Source of the DNA: Klebsiella africana
GTDB taxonomy: Bacteria; Pseudomonadota; Gammaproteobacteria; Enterobacterales; Enterobacteriaceae
Length of the DNA stretch: 64,000 bases
Assembly: GCF_020526085.1 (NCBI RefSeq)
Contig: NZ_CP084874.1
Coordinates: 1,922,001 to 1,986,000, forward strand
Direction: 5' to 3'
Shown here: positions 48,886 through 57,686 of the stretch, one piece after another
How the letters are laid out: each line of letters begins with the position of its first letter
Numbering within the stretch: the first letter of the stretch is position 1
Notes under the pieces: generated by a model
What the model was told of the DNA's origin: nothing
The model's input: only the letters and a program-made list of their open reading frames with translations
Databases searched by the model: none
Made by a program: the position numbers and the translations under genes

Positions 48886-49812
48886 ATGAATATTATGCAT
48901 CCTGCCCTGCGCCGGATTGACCTCAACCTGCTGCCGGTCTTTGACGCGGTTTATCGCTCCCGCTCGGTGCGCCTGGCGGCGGAAGAGCTGGCGATGAGCA
49001 CCTCGGCGCTGAGCCATGCCCTTTCCCGGCTGCGCAGCGCCCTCAACGATCCGCTGTTCTATCGCGAAGGGCACCGGATGTGCCCCAGCGTCTATGCCAG
49101 CCAGCTGGCGCCCTCTATTGCTTCGGCGCTGAAGTTTCTCAACCAGGAGCTGACCCCGCCGGCGGCGTTTGTGCCGGCCGCCAGCACCGACTGCATGCAG
49201 ATTGCGATCACCGATTTCACCGCGTTCTGCGTCTTTCCGACGCTGATGCACCACCTGCAGCGTGAGGCGCCCGGGCTGCGGTTTGAACTCCGTTATCTGC
49301 CCCACAGCCCGGCGCTGACCGAGCTGCTGGCGGGCGAGGTCGACCTGGCCCTCGGGTTCAATACCCCTGACGAGCCAGCCCATCCCGATCTGGAGGAGAT
49401 TAACTGGCTGCGGGACGAATATGTGGTCATCAGCCAGGCCGACCGGACGGCGCTGACCCTCGACGCCTACCTTGCGGCCCGTCATCTGGTGGTGACCCCG
49501 TGGAATGAGCAGCAGGGGGTGCTGGACTGTGAGCTGGAGAGGCAAGGCTATTCGCGGCAGGTGGCGATGAAAACCCCCTCGATGCTGAGCGCGCCCTTCA
49601 TTATTGAGCAGAGCGACCTGTTGATGGCGCTGCCCCGGCGAGCAGCGGAGACGCTGGCCCGCGCCGCCCGGCTGACCATTTTCCCGCTGCCGTTTCCGGT
49701 TCCGCCGTTTGACGTCAAGATTTACGCCCACCAACGCAGCGGGAAACGCGAGGCTACCCGCTGGCTGATCTCGCTGTTGCAGACGCTGGTGGGGGAGTCC
49801 GCCGCTTCCTGA
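48886..49812 (+). CDS. LysR-family transcriptional regulator
   Basis: A 308-residue LysR-type regulator of the NodD/LeuO-like subgroup. The N-terminal domain has RRIDLNLLPVFDAVYRSRSVRLAAEELAMS with helix-turn-helix STSALSHALSRLRSALNDPLFYRE (about 25-60). The effector domain (about 95-300) includes ITDFTAFCVFPTLMHHLQ and ELLAGEVDLALGFN. The target is not evident; the divergent acetyltransferase gene is the most likely partner by position. An in-frame ATG at 48895 is an alternative start; neither has a strong ribosome site. Confidence 0.88.
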   Translation: MNIMHPALRRIDLNLLPVFDAVYRSRSVRLAAEELAMSTSALSHALSRLRSALNDPLFYREGHRMCPSVYASQLAPSIASALKFLNQELTPPAAFVPAASTDCMQIAITDFTAFCVFPTLMHHLQREAPGLRFELRYLPHSPALTELLAGEVDLALGFNTPDEPAHPDLEEINWLRDEYVVISQADRTALTLDAYLAARHLVVTPWNEQQGVLDCELERQGYSRQVAMKTPSMLSAPFIIEQSDLLMALPRRAAETLARAARLTIFPLPFPVPPFDVKIYAHQRSGKREATRWLISLLQTLVGESAAS

Positions 49813-50114
49813 CGCGCTTTGCGGCCGGCAATGTGTTTCCTCACCCAGGCCAGGTTTTATGCCTTTAACCCACGGCGACATATCCTGGCCCCGGTCACAA
49901 AACGGAAAACTGACTTTTTCGCCGTCATCCGCGGCGTGGTTAGCACGGTATGTGTTAAATGATTGTATGTAAAAGTAATGTTAATTAGTTAAATGTTATT
50001 AATGCGTAAAATGCATGAGTGGATGCGTTTATTACGCTTATTTCGTTCCCGGTTCTGTTTCAGTCTTCAGCAACAGGCGCGCGACAACGCGTGGATAACA
50101 AACTGGAGACCTGC
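49813..50114. other. Intergenic region upstream of the CitA-type symporter
   Basis: 302 bases with no gene. The right half is AT-rich, with direct repeats AATGTTA at 49977 and 49992 (15 bp apart) and an inverted repeat GCGTAA/TTACGC at 50004-50037, plausible regulator sites for the symporter promoter. Confidence 0.5.
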
Positions 50115-51410
50115 ATGCATTCAACAACCTCACAGATGAGTACCCGTGACCGGATCGGCGCCATCCTGCGCGTCACGTCCGGTAACTTTCTCGAACAGTT
50201 CGACTTTTTCCTGTTCGGGTTTTATGCCACCTACATCGCCCATACCTTTTTTCCGGCGAGCAGTGAATTCGCCTCGCTAATGATGACCTTCGCAGTCTTT
50301 GGCGCCGGCTTTTTGATGCGCCCCATCGGCGCTATCGTACTTGGCGCCTATATCGACAAGGTGGGGCGGCGCAAGGGGCTGATCGTCACCCTGTCGATCA
50401 TGGCCACCGGCACCTTCCTGATCGTGCTGATCCCCTCTTATCAGACCATTGGCCTGTGGGCGCCGCTGCTGGTGCTGATCGGCCGTCTGCTGCAGGGCTT
50501 TTCCGCCGGAGCCGAGCTGGGCGGGGTGTCGGTCTATCTGGCCGAGATCGCCACCCCGGGCCGCAAAGGCTTTTACACCAGCTGGCAGTCGGGCAGTCAG
50601 CAGGTTGCCATCATGGTGGCAGCCGCGATGGGCTTTGCCCTCAACGCGGTGCTGGAGCCGAGCGCTATCAGCGACTGGGGCTGGCGTATTCCGTTCCTTT
50701 TCGGCTGCCTGATCGTGCCGTTCATTTTTATCCTGCGCCGTAAGCTGGAGGAGACCCAGGAGTTTACTGCCCGCCGCCATCATCTGGCGATGCGCCAGGT
50801 ATTCGCCACGCTGCTGGCGAACTGGCAGGTGGTTATCGCCGGGATGATGATGGTGGCGATGACCACCACCGCGTTCTACCTGATCACCGTCTATGCGCCG
50901 ACCTTTGGTAAAAAGGTGCTGATGCTCAGCGCCTCTGACAGCCTGCTGGTCACGCTGCTGGTGGCGATTTCCAACTTCTTCTGGCTGCCGGTGGGCGGGG
51001 CGCTGTCCGACCGCTTTGGCCGCCGGTCGGTACTGATCGCTATGACCCTGCTGGCGCTGGCTACCGCCTGGCCTGCGCTGACCATGCTGGCGAACGCCCC
51101 GAGCTTTTTGATGATGCTGAGCGTGCTGCTGTGGCTGTCGTTCATCTACGGCATGTACAACGGGGCGATGATCCCGGCGCTGACCGAAATTATGCCCGCC
51201 GAAGTGCGCGTGGCAGGTTTCTCGCTGGCCTACAGCCTGGCGACCGCGGTGTTTGGCGGCTTCACGCCGGTGATTTCCACGGCGCTGATTGAGTATACCG
51301 GTGATAAAGCGTCTCCCGGCTACTGGATGAGCTTTGCCGCCATCTGCGGCCTGCTGGCCACCTGCTACCTCTATCGCCGTCGCGCCGTTGCGCTGCAGAC
51401 AGCACGTTAA
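50115..51410 (+). CDS. citA: CitA/CitH-type citrate-proton symporter (MFS)
   Basis: A 431-residue major facilitator superfamily transporter closely resembling the CitA/CitH/TcuC tricarboxylate-proton symporters. Diagnostic segments are [49 protein letters not shown] (MFS motif A), [27 protein letters not shown], and [16 protein letters not shown]. About 12 membrane helices. ATG 50115 has GGAGACC 7 bp upstream and gives a family-length protein; the open frame further upstream is unconserved. The likely substrate is citrate or a relative such as aconitate or tricarballylate. An orphan binding protein follows 11 bp downstream. Confidence 0.85.
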   Translation: MHSTTSQMSTRDRIGAILRVTSGNFLEQFDFFLFGFYATYIAHTFFPASSEFASLMMTFAVFGAGFLMRPIGAIVLGAYIDKVGRRKGLIVTLSIMATGTFLIVLIPSYQTIGLWAPLLVLIGRLLQGFSAGAELGGVSVYLAEIATPGRKGFYTSWQSGSQQVAIMVAAAMGFALNAVLEPSAISDWGWRIPFLFGCLIVPFIFILRRKLEETQEFTARRHHLAMRQVFATLLANWQVVIAGMMMVAMTTTAFYLITVYAPTFGKKVLMLSASDSLLVTLLVAISNFFWLPVGGALSDRFGRRSVLIAMTLLALATAWPALTMLANAPSFLMMLSVLLWLSFIYGMYNGAMIPALTEIMPAEVRVAGFSLAYSLATAVFGGFTPVISTALIEYTGDKASPGYWMSFAAICGLLATCYLYRRRAVALQTAR

Positions 51411-51421
51411 TCAGGGAGAAG

Positions 51422-52231
51422 ATGATGCGTAAAACGACAGGAACCCTGCTGGCCACGCTGCTGCTGGCCGCCAGCGGCGGCAGCGCGCTGGCCGCTGAGG
51501 TCACCGTGATGATCTCCGGCGGCTTCAAAGCGGCGCTGGAAAAGCTGGCCCCGGCGTGGGAAAAACAAACCGGCAACCATCTGGTGGTGATCCCCGGCCC
51601 GTCGATGGGGAAAACGCCGCAGGCGATCCCTAACCGTCTGGCGCGCGGCGAACACGCGGACGTGGTGATCATGGTCGGGGACGCGCTGACCAGCCTCGAG
51701 AAAGCGGGCCGTACGCAACCGGATTCGCGCCGGGAGCTGGCCGACTCGCCGATCGGCGTGGTGGTGAAGGCGGGGGCGCCGCTGCCGGCTATCCACAGCG
51801 CAGACCAGCTGCGGGCGACGCTGCTGGCGGCGCCATCGGTCGCTTACTCCGACAGCGCCAGCGGACGCTATGTCAGTTCGACGCTGTTCCACACCCTGGG
51901 CATTGATGACGCGATGCAGAGTAAAGCGCAGATGGTGGAGCGCATTCCGGTGGCCTCGGAAGTGGCCAAGGGTCGGTATGCGATCGGTTTTCAGCAGGTG
52001 AGCGAACTGCTGCCGGTGCCAGGCGTGACCTTCGTCGGCGAACTGCCGGATAACCTGCAGTACATCACCCGCTTTGCCGGGGCGGTGACCATCAGCGCCG
52101 ACCACCCGCAGGAAGGCAAGGCGCTGCTGACGTATCTGGCGTCACCAGTGGTGCAGGAGACCATCCACGCCACCGGTATGCGAAGCGTGGCCGCCGCCGC
52201 GCCGGTCAGCCAGAAGGATACTGTTCAATAA
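51422..52231 (+). CDS. ModA-like periplasmic binding protein, no ABC partner
   Basis: A 269-residue extracytoplasmic binding protein with a signal peptide (about 1-24, cleaved near ALAAE) and a ModA-like type 2 fold: VTVMISGGFKAALEKLAPAWEKQTG, GEHADVVIMVGDALTSLEK, SGRYVSSTLFHTLGI, and AVTISADHPQEGKALLTYLASP. ModA binds molybdate or tungstate, but this relative has no ModB/ModC genes around it. It is 11 bp after the symporter, so it belongs to that operon and may bind the same carboxylate or sense it. Its 3' end overlaps the convergent LysR gene by 26 bp. Confidence 0.82.
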   Translation: MMRKTTGTLLATLLLAASGGSALAAEVTVMISGGFKAALEKLAPAWEKQTGNHLVVIPGPSMGKTPQAIPNRLARGEHADVVIMVGDALTSLEKAGRTQPDSRRELADSPIGVVVKAGAPLPAIHSADQLRATLLAAPSVAYSDSASGRYVSSTLFHTLGIDDAMQSKAQMVERIPVASEVAKGRYAIGFQQVSELLPVPGVTFVGELPDNLQYITRFAGAVTISADHPQEGKALLTYLASPVVQETIHATGMRSVAAAAPVSQKDTVQ

Positions 52232-53105
52232 TCAGCTTCTCCAGCTCTGCCGCCACGTAGGACTGAATACGGCCGCTGAGGCGGATCAGGCCTACCGTGC
52301 GCGTGACCACCGGGTCGGTGAGCGGCACGGCGCGGAGAACGGAATGCTCCCCGGCGGGCATCGACATCGCGGGCACGGCGGCAATGCCGATGCCCGCTTC
52401 CACCATCCCCAGCATCGTGGTGACGTGGCGGGTTTCGCAGATACTTGGCCGCGCCGGCGTCAGATGCGCCAGCTCCCGGTCAAGCAGCGTCCGGTTGCCC
52501 GAGACCCGATCCAGGCCAATATAATCCTGTTCAAAATACGCCTGCCAGCTAAGGTGCGTCTTGCGCGCCAGCGGATGATCGTGCCGACAGGCGGCCACAT
52601 AGCGGTCGTCGGCAAGAGGCGTGAATTCGAGACTGGCTGGCAGGTTTTTGGCAAAACAGAGGCCAAAGTCAGCCTGTCCGCTGCTGACCGCCTCGATCAC
52701 ATTCCCGACGCTGCTGTCAATCAACCGGATGCGCACCTGGGGATAACGCGCCTGAAAGCTGCGGATGATTTCCGGCATAAAGTAGTAGGCGGCGGAGGGC
52801 ACTGTCGCCACCGTCACCAGTCCGGTGCGCGCCTTGCTGACCTGGCTGATATCCGCCAGCACCGTCTCGACATGGGCCAGCAGCTGCTCCGAACGTTCGG
52901 CAAAATTTTGCCCATACAGCGTGAGGGTCACCCGCCGGGTGGTGCGATCGAACAGCCGGTTGCCCAGCGCCGTTTCCAGCTTTTCGATGCGTCGGCTAAG
53001 GGCCGACTGCGACAGGCAGATGGATTCAGCCGCCAGCCGAAAACTGCCATATTCCATCAGGGCGCGAAAGGCGTAGAGATCGTTGAAGTCAAAATTTACG
53101 GGCAT
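52206..53105 (-). CDS. LysR-family regulator, likely for the CitA-type operon
   Basis: A 299-residue LysR regulator. The N-terminal DNA-binding domain contains FNDLYAFRALMEYGSFRLAAESICLSQSALSRRIEKLE (conserved helix-turn-helix at about 18-57); the effector domain has GLVTVATVPSAAYYFMPEIIRSF and SSGQADFGLCFAKN. Convergent with the ModA-like gene, their coding ends overlapping by 26 bp, which makes antisense interference possible. It probably controls the citA-like operon, but no divergent target gene is adjacent. Confidence 0.87.
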   Translation of the reverse strand: MPVNFDFNDLYAFRALMEYGSFRLAAESICLSQSALSRRIEKLETALGNRLFDRTTRRVTLTLYGQNFAERSEQLLAHVETVLADISQVSKARTGLVTVATVPSAAYYFMPEIIRSFQARYPQVRIRLIDSSVGNVIEAVSSGQADFGLCFAKNLPASLEFTPLADDRYVAACRHDHPLARKTHLSWQAYFEQDYIGLDRVSGNRTLLDRELAHLTPARPSICETRHVTTMLGMVEAGIGIAAVPAMSMPAGEHSVLRAVPLTDPVVTRTVGLIRLSGRIQSYVAAELEKLIIEQYPSG

Positions 53106-53189
53106 GGCGGCGGCATCCTTATCGACTGTCTGGCGCCTCGCCCCGTCCGGCGAGGGGCGATAGCGGGTAGCATATCGGGCAGATCTTTG

Positions 53190-53211
53190 GGCGCGCAGGA
53201 AACCGCGCGCC
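53190..53211 (-). repeat. Hairpin after the cold-shock-domain gene
   Basis: GGCGCGC-AGGAAACC-GCGCGCC, a perfect 7-bp GC stem just past the stop of the minus-strand gene at 53217. No T-run, so a terminator role is doubtful. Confidence 0.45.
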
Positions 53212-53216
53212 GGGGC

Positions 53217-53699
53217 TTACACCTTAAGCAGTTTTACCGTGGCGTCGATATCGATTTCGTCTTCCGAAAAGATCAGGGTTGTCCCCTGAAAGGTAGTGAT
53301 CGCCAGCTTTTTCACCGAGCGCATCTCTCCCGGCTGCACCGTGGATTTTGGCCGGATGCTGTTCATCAGCAGCCCAACCGACAGCACGGCGTTTTCTTTA
53401 TCGACGCGGGTCTCGACCGGCTCTTCTTCCCGGTACACCACATAGGATTTGATGGAGGTCAGCTTCAGCCGCTCGCCGGCAATATAGATATATTTGCTTT
53501 CCGGAATGACCTTCACCGCGTAGGCCGACAGCCCTTTATTGTTGGTGGTAGGTTCGAAAGTCACCGCCGCGTCTTTCTTGATAAGATCAGGATTGGCGAC
53601 CTTAATCACGTGAAAATAACGATTTTCGCCGTTTTCATCTTTGATAAATCCAAAACCTTTATCTTTAAACCACGTTGTGATTGTTCCGTTCATCGCCAT
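53217..53699 (-). CDS. Cold-shock-domain protein with extra C-terminal domain
   Basis: A 160-residue protein. Residues 3-70 form a cold-shock domain: GTITTWFKDKGFGFIKDENGENRYFH carries the RNP1-like KGFGFI, while the second RNA-binding motif is altered (YFHVIKV instead of VFVHFS). The C-terminal 90 residues (about 70-160, with YIYIAGERLKLTSIKSYVVY and KKLAITTFQGTTLIFSEDEIDI) look like a beta-rich domain I do not recognise. Likely binds RNA or single-stranded DNA. Start may be residue 1 or 3; no strong ribosome site is visible. Monocistronic, separate from its neighbours. Confidence 0.8.
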   Translation of the reverse strand: MAMNGTITTWFKDKGFGFIKDENGENRYFHVIKVANPDLIKKDAAVTFEPTTNNKGLSAYAVKVIPESKYIYIAGERLKLTSIKSYVVYREEEPVETRVDKENAVLSVGLLMNSIRPKSTVQPGEMRSVKKLAITTFQGTTLIFSEDEIDIDATVKLLKV

Positions 53700-53889
53700 T
53701 ACCGTATTACTCGTTGGTTAACTCAAATTTTGCAGCGCGCAGTGTAAAGCACATTGCCTGCGCAGACCATGCCTTTACGATAAGTGTGGGAGATAAATGA
53801 CGCCGCCGCGAGGGCGGATTGTGCGCCAGCATCGTGCCGGTGGGCAAAATGGGGTACTATCGCCAGCCACTCCTTCTTCGGGCCGCCTG

Positions 53890-54588
53890 ATGTCCACCAT
53901 TATCGATACCTTTGTCGCGCCGCCGTGCCGCGAACAGATCACCCTCTTGTATCAGGACGAACACCTGGTGCTGATCAATAAGCCCGCTGGGCTGCTGAGC
54001 CTGTCGGGCAAAGATCCGCGCAACCTCGACTCTGTGCATCACCGGCTGGTTCAGCGCTTTCCGGGCTGCACCCTGGTGCACCGCCTGGACTTCGGCACCT
54101 CCGGCCTGATGGTGATCGCCCGCAACAAGGGCATTAACGCCTTGCTGTGCCAGCAGTTCAGCCAGCGCACGGTGGACAAGGTCTATACGGCGCTGCTGTG
54201 CGGCCACCTGGCGGAAGATGAGGGGATCGTGGAGGCGGCAATCGCCAAAGATCCGGCCCGTTTCCCGCGCATGTCGCTCTGCGCGCAGCATGGCAAACCG
54301 GCGCGTTCGCGCTATCGGGTCATTGATCGCCTGTATCAGACGCGGGAAGGCGAGAGGGCGCTGGCGTTAACCCGGGTGGCGCTCACCCCGGAGACCGGAC
54401 GGACCCATCAGCTGCGTATTCACTGCCAGCTGCTGGGCTATCCGATCCTTGGCTGCGACCTGTACGGTGGCCGGGAGCTGCCCGGCACGGAATGCGCTCC
54501 GCGGCTGATGCTGCACGCCAGCGAACTGCGTTTTGTCCACCCCGTCAGCCATGAGCCGATGCACATCCAGCAGGCGAGCCCGTTTTGA
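53890..54588 (+). CDS. RluA-family pseudouridine synthase
   Basis: A 232-residue RluA-type pseudouridine synthase. The catalytic Asp lies in the family signature HRLDFGTSGLMVIARN (Asp near residue 66), and the C-terminal conserved blocks are TPETGRTHQLRIHCQLLGYPILGCDLYGG and LMLHASELRF. There is no S4 domain. It resembles RluA-type enzymes that modify 23S rRNA and tRNA; its own target is not known. ATG 53890 (MSTIIDTFVAPPC) gives the family N-terminus; the frame extends upstream with unconserved sequence. Confidence 0.9.
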   Translation: MSTIIDTFVAPPCREQITLLYQDEHLVLINKPAGLLSLSGKDPRNLDSVHHRLVQRFPGCTLVHRLDFGTSGLMVIARNKGINALLCQQFSQRTVDKVYTALLCGHLAEDEGIVEAAIAKDPARFPRMSLCAQHGKPARSRYRVIDRLYQTREGERALALTRVALTPETGRTHQLRIHCQLLGYPILGCDLYGGRELPGTECAPRLMLHASELRFVHPVSHEPMHIQQASPF

Positions 54589-54613
54589 TCGTCCGCGGCC
54601 GTAAAGTCCGGGG

Positions 54614-55153
54614 TTACCACATCAGATCGTCGGGCACCTTAAAGTCGGCGTACGGATCGTCTTCATCTTGCTCATCCTGACTCAGGGCGCTGTGCAACAC
54701 GATGCTGCTGGCGTCGCGCTGGGCAATTTTCTCAGCCACCACTGCCGGAATAATCGCATATTCACCTTCGGGCTTGTTATCCACCGCCAGGCGGGCAATC
54801 GCCAGACGGCCGTTAATCAGCTGGGTCTGGGTGGGCTTGTCGACCATGATTTTTTTGATCAGATTATTATCGGTAAAGTTAAAGCCGATATCGCCCCGGG
54901 CGACCGTAATGCGGTTCATCTCGATCAGCTGCTTCACCTGGGCTTTATACTCTTTCGCCAGCACCGCCTGCTTTTGCTGCTCGCTGAGCTGCTTATCGCG
55001 CTCCAGCTGGGCTTTTTTATTTTCTTCCACCGCTTCCCGGGCCTCACGGGCCTGAACGCGGGATTTTTTCGCCGTTCTCTGGACCTTAGCCATTTTTTTG
55101 CTGCTGACCAGGCCGGCTTTGAGCATCTGCTCTTGTAAGGTGAGTTTTGTCAT
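54614..55153 (-). CDS. yaiL: YaiL, DUF2058 nucleoid-associated-like protein
   Basis: A 179-residue DUF2058 protein, the exact length of E. coli YaiL. It is highly charged: MTKLTLQEQMLKAGLVSSKKMAKVQRTAKKS opens a Lys/Arg- and Glu-rich coiled-coil region (about 20-85), followed by the DUF2058 core (NRITVARGDIGFNFTDNNLIKKI) and an acidic tail (DEQDEDDPYADFKVPDDLMW). Sometimes described as nucleoprotein-like; function unknown. The start at 55153 is the family start; an in-frame ATG 15 codons earlier is not conserved. Confidence 0.93.
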   Translation of the reverse strand: MTKLTLQEQMLKAGLVSSKKMAKVQRTAKKSRVQAREAREAVEENKKAQLERDKQLSEQQKQAVLAKEYKAQVKQLIEMNRITVARGDIGFNFTDNNLIKKIMVDKPTQTQLINGRLAIARLAVDNKPEGEYAIIPAVVAEKIAQRDASSIVLHSALSQDEQDEDDPYADFKVPDDLMW

Positions 55154-55520
55154 CTGCGTGTCTGAAACTGAGGAAACATCTGGCAAGTATACCTGCATTG
55201 GCAGAAACGACGCCAGACTACCTACCGTTCGTTACCCCGATTAGCCTGACAGCCCCCGCCGAAGCCGCGTTAACCCAGCCTCGCAGGCCCATCTTTCCCG
55301 TCCCCGACGAAGGATCTTAACCACCATTTTTGGCAAGCCGATGATCCTTTTTCTTTATGGGTTGTCTTTTTTGTGATCTAGATTGTAGTACAATTTTATT
55401 TAATAGTACTACTATATATCGCAAGCAAGGATGAACAGGTTCACGTTTGTACTACCAGACTGGGTGGAAATGCGCTGAACGGAGTAAAGTAACCGGGCAT
55501 AACCCCGTTAAGGACACGCT
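55154..55520. other. Regulatory region between yaiL and dgoR
   Basis: 367 bases without a gene. The right third is AT-rich and holds three DgoR-type operators (55383-55457). The left part should carry the yaiL promoter, which was not resolved. Confidence 0.6.
55383..55457 (+). promoter_or_regulatory. Three phased DgoR operators upstream of dgoR
   Basis: Sites matching TTGTA-S-TACAW are at 55383-55393 (TTGTAGTACAA, perfect), 55404-55414 (TAGTACTACTA, 9 of 11) and 55447-55457 (TTGTACTACCA, 10 of 11). Starts are 21 and 43 bp apart, close to two and four helical turns, so dimers would sit on one face. A weak CRP-like TGTGA...TTGTA lies just upstream. Confidence 0.7.
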
Positions 55521-56210
55521 ATGAACCTGACTAAAACCGATCGGCTGATGGTGACCCTGGGCCGCCAGATTGTGAGCGGCAAATATCTTCCCGGCGCGGC
55601 GCTGCCGGCGGAGGCTGAGCTGTGCGAGGAGTTTGCCACCTCCCGCAACATCATCCGCGAAGTCTTTCGCTCGCTGGAGGCGAAGCGCTTGATTGAGATG
55701 AAACGCTATCGCGGGGCCTTCGTCGCGCCGCGCAGCCAGTGGAATTTCCTCGACAGCGACGTATTGCAATGGGCGCTGGAACAGGATGAAGACCCGGGGC
55801 TCATCGCGGCGATGAGCGAAGTGCGTAATCTGGTGGAGCCGGCGATCGCCCGCTGGGCGGCAGAGCGGGCCACCTCCAGCGATCTGGCGCAGATTGAGGC
55901 GGCGCTGAATGACATGATCGCCAACAACCAGCAGCGCGATGCCTTTAATGAAGCCGACATTCGCTATCACGAAGCGGTGCTGGCGTCAGTGCACAACCCG
56001 GTGCTGCAGCAGCTCAGCGTGGCGATTAGCTCGCTGCAGCGCGCGATATTTGAACGGACCTGGATGGGGGATGAGGCCAACATGCCGCAAACGCTCCAGG
56101 AACATAAAGCGCTGTTCGATGCGATTCGCCATCAGGACAGCAATGCGGCAGAGCAGGCGGCGCTCACCATGATCGCCAGCTCGACACGAAGACTGAAGGA
56201 AATCACATGA
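55521..56210 (+). CDS. dgoR: DgoR, GntR/FadR-type repressor of galactonate use
   Basis: A 229-residue FadR-subfamily GntR regulator matching E. coli DgoR. The winged-helix domain (about 1-75) includes MNLTKTDRLMVTLGRQIVSGKYLPG and AELCEEFATSRNIIREVFRSLEAKRLIEM; the FCD ligand domain (about 90-225) has EVRNLVEPAIARWAA and ADIRYHEAVLASVHNP, containing the metal/ligand-binding His and Asp residues. It represses the dgo operon until D-galactonate binds. It overlaps dgoK by 4 bp. Confidence 0.95.
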   Translation: MNLTKTDRLMVTLGRQIVSGKYLPGAALPAEAELCEEFATSRNIIREVFRSLEAKRLIEMKRYRGAFVAPRSQWNFLDSDVLQWALEQDEDPGLIAAMSEVRNLVEPAIARWAAERATSSDLAQIEAALNDMIANNQQRDAFNEADIRYHEAVLASVHNPVLQQLSVAISSLQRAIFERTWMGDEANMPQTLQEHKALFDAIRHQDSNAAEQAALTMIASSTRRLKEIT

Positions 56211-57124
56211 CATCTCGCTACATCGCTGTTGACTGGGGATCGACAAATTTTCGCGCCTGGCTGTTTGAGGGCGAACGCTGCCTCGACAGCCGGCAGTCGG
56301 CGGCGGGGATTGCCCGCCTGAACGGTCAATCGCCGGCAGCGGTGTTAGCGACACAGATCAATGGCTGGCGCGAGGGGCGTACCCCGGTGGTCATGGCGGG
56401 AATGGTAGGCAGCAACGTAGGCTGGAAGAACGCGCCCTATTTACCGCTTCCCGCCGATTTCACGGCCATTGGCGACCAGTTGACCGCTGTAGATGAAGGG
56501 ATCTGGATTGTCCCCGGGCTCTGCACTTCCCGCGAAGACCACCACAACGTCATGCGCGGCGAAGAGACGCAGCTCCTCGGCGCACGCCTGCTGGCCCCTG
56601 CGGCGGTGTATGTCATGCCCGGCACCCATTGCAAATGGGTCAAAACCGACGGCCGGCGGATTGAAGACTTTCGCACGGTGATGACCGGCGAACTGCACCA
56701 TCTGCTGCTGACGCACTCTCTGATCGGTGCGGGATTACCTGAGCAGCAGGCTGCGCCGGCGGCGTTTCACGCCGGGCTGGCGCGCGGCCTGGCCGCACCC
56801 GCGGTGTTGCCACAGCTTTTTGAGACCCGAGCCGCGCACGTGCTGGGGGCGCTGGCCCGGGAGCAGGTGAGCGAGTATCTATCCGGCCTGTTAATTGGCG
56901 CGGAGGTGGCCAGCATGCGCGCCTTCATTGCCGACGAACAGGCTATCGCGATCGTTGCCGGTCCGTCCCTCACCGCGCGCTATCAGCAGGCTTTTCAGCT
57001 GCTGGGGCGCCAGGTGACGACAGTGTCGGGCGACGATGCCTTTCTGGCTGGTATAAGGAGCATCGCACATGCAGTGGCAAACCTCACTTCCGCTGATCGC
57101 TATTCTGCGCGGCATCACCCCTGA
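56207..57124 (+). CDS. dgoK: 2-dehydro-3-deoxygalactonokinase DgoK
   Basis: A 305-residue sugar kinase that phosphorylates 2-keto-3-deoxy-galactonate at C6. The N-terminal phosphate loop is AVDWGSTNFRAWLF (residues 7-20); MAGMVGSNVGWK, GLCTSREDHHNVMRGEETQL and PGTHCKWVKTD are family landmarks. E. coli DgoK ends at HAVAN (292 residues); here the frame runs 13 residues further, so it overlaps dgoA by 56 bp. Second gene of the dgo operon. Confidence 0.95.
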   Translation: MTSRYIAVDWGSTNFRAWLFEGERCLDSRQSAAGIARLNGQSPAAVLATQINGWREGRTPVVMAGMVGSNVGWKNAPYLPLPADFTAIGDQLTAVDEGIWIVPGLCTSREDHHNVMRGEETQLLGARLLAPAAVYVMPGTHCKWVKTDGRRIEDFRTVMTGELHHLLLTHSLIGAGLPEQQAAPAAFHAGLARGLAAPAVLPQLFETRAAHVLGALAREQVSEYLSGLLIGAEVASMRAFIADEQAIAIVAGPSLTARYQQAFQLLGRQVTTVSGDDAFLAGIRSIAHAVANLTSADRYSARHHP

Positions 57125-57686
57125 CGAAGCGCTGGCGCACGTCGGCGCGGCGATCGCCGCCGGGTTCGACACCGTGGAGATCCCGCTCAATTCACCGCAA
57201 TGGCAGCAGAGCATCCCGGCCGTGGTCGAGGCCTACGGCGCGCAGGCGCTGATTGGCGCCGGAACGGTGCTGCAGGAAGCGCAGGTCGATCGGCTGGCGC
57301 AGATGGGGGCGCGGCTGGTGGTGACCCCCAATGTGCAGCCGGCGGTGATCCGCCGGGCCGTTGGGCACGGGATGACCGTCTGCGCCGGCTGCGCGACGGC
57401 AAGCGAGGCGTTTACCGCGCTGGAGGCCGGGGCGCAGGCGCTGAAGATTTTTCCCTCTTCGGCGTTTGGCCCCGACTACATCAGGGCGCTGAAAGCGGTA
57501 TTGCCCGCGTCGGTGCCGATATTTGCCGTCGGCGGCGTCACGCCGGAAAACCTGGCGCAATGGATCGAGGCAGGTTGTGCGGGCGCAGGGCTGGGCAGCG
57601 ATCTCTATCGCGCCGGTCAGCCGGTAGCGCGGACCGCAGAGCTGGCCGCCGCATTTGTTAGGGCGTATCAAGAGGCTGTGAAATGA
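57069..57686 (+). CDS. dgoA: 2-dehydro-3-deoxy-6-phosphogalactonate aldolase DgoA
   Basis: A 205-residue class I aldolase of the KDPG/KHG family. It splits 2-keto-3-deoxy-6-phosphogalactonate to pyruvate and glyceraldehyde 3-phosphate. Catalytic Glu is in [13 protein letters not shown] (about residue 37) and the Schiff-base Lys in [14 protein letters not shown] (about residue 126). GIRSIAHAV coding for the end of DgoK runs through its start, with ATAAGGAG-like sequence upstream of ATG 57069. The ATGA overlap couples it to dgoD. Confidence 0.95.
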   Translation: MQWQTSLPLIAILRGITPDEALAHVGAAIAAGFDTVEIPLNSPQWQQSIPAVVEAYGAQALIGAGTVLQEAQVDRLAQMGARLVVTPNVQPAVIRRAVGHGMTVCAGCATASEAFTALEAGAQALKIFPSSAFGPDYIRALKAVLPASVPIFAVGGVTPENLAQWIEAGCAGAGLGSDLYRAGQPVARTAELAAAFVRAYQEAVK

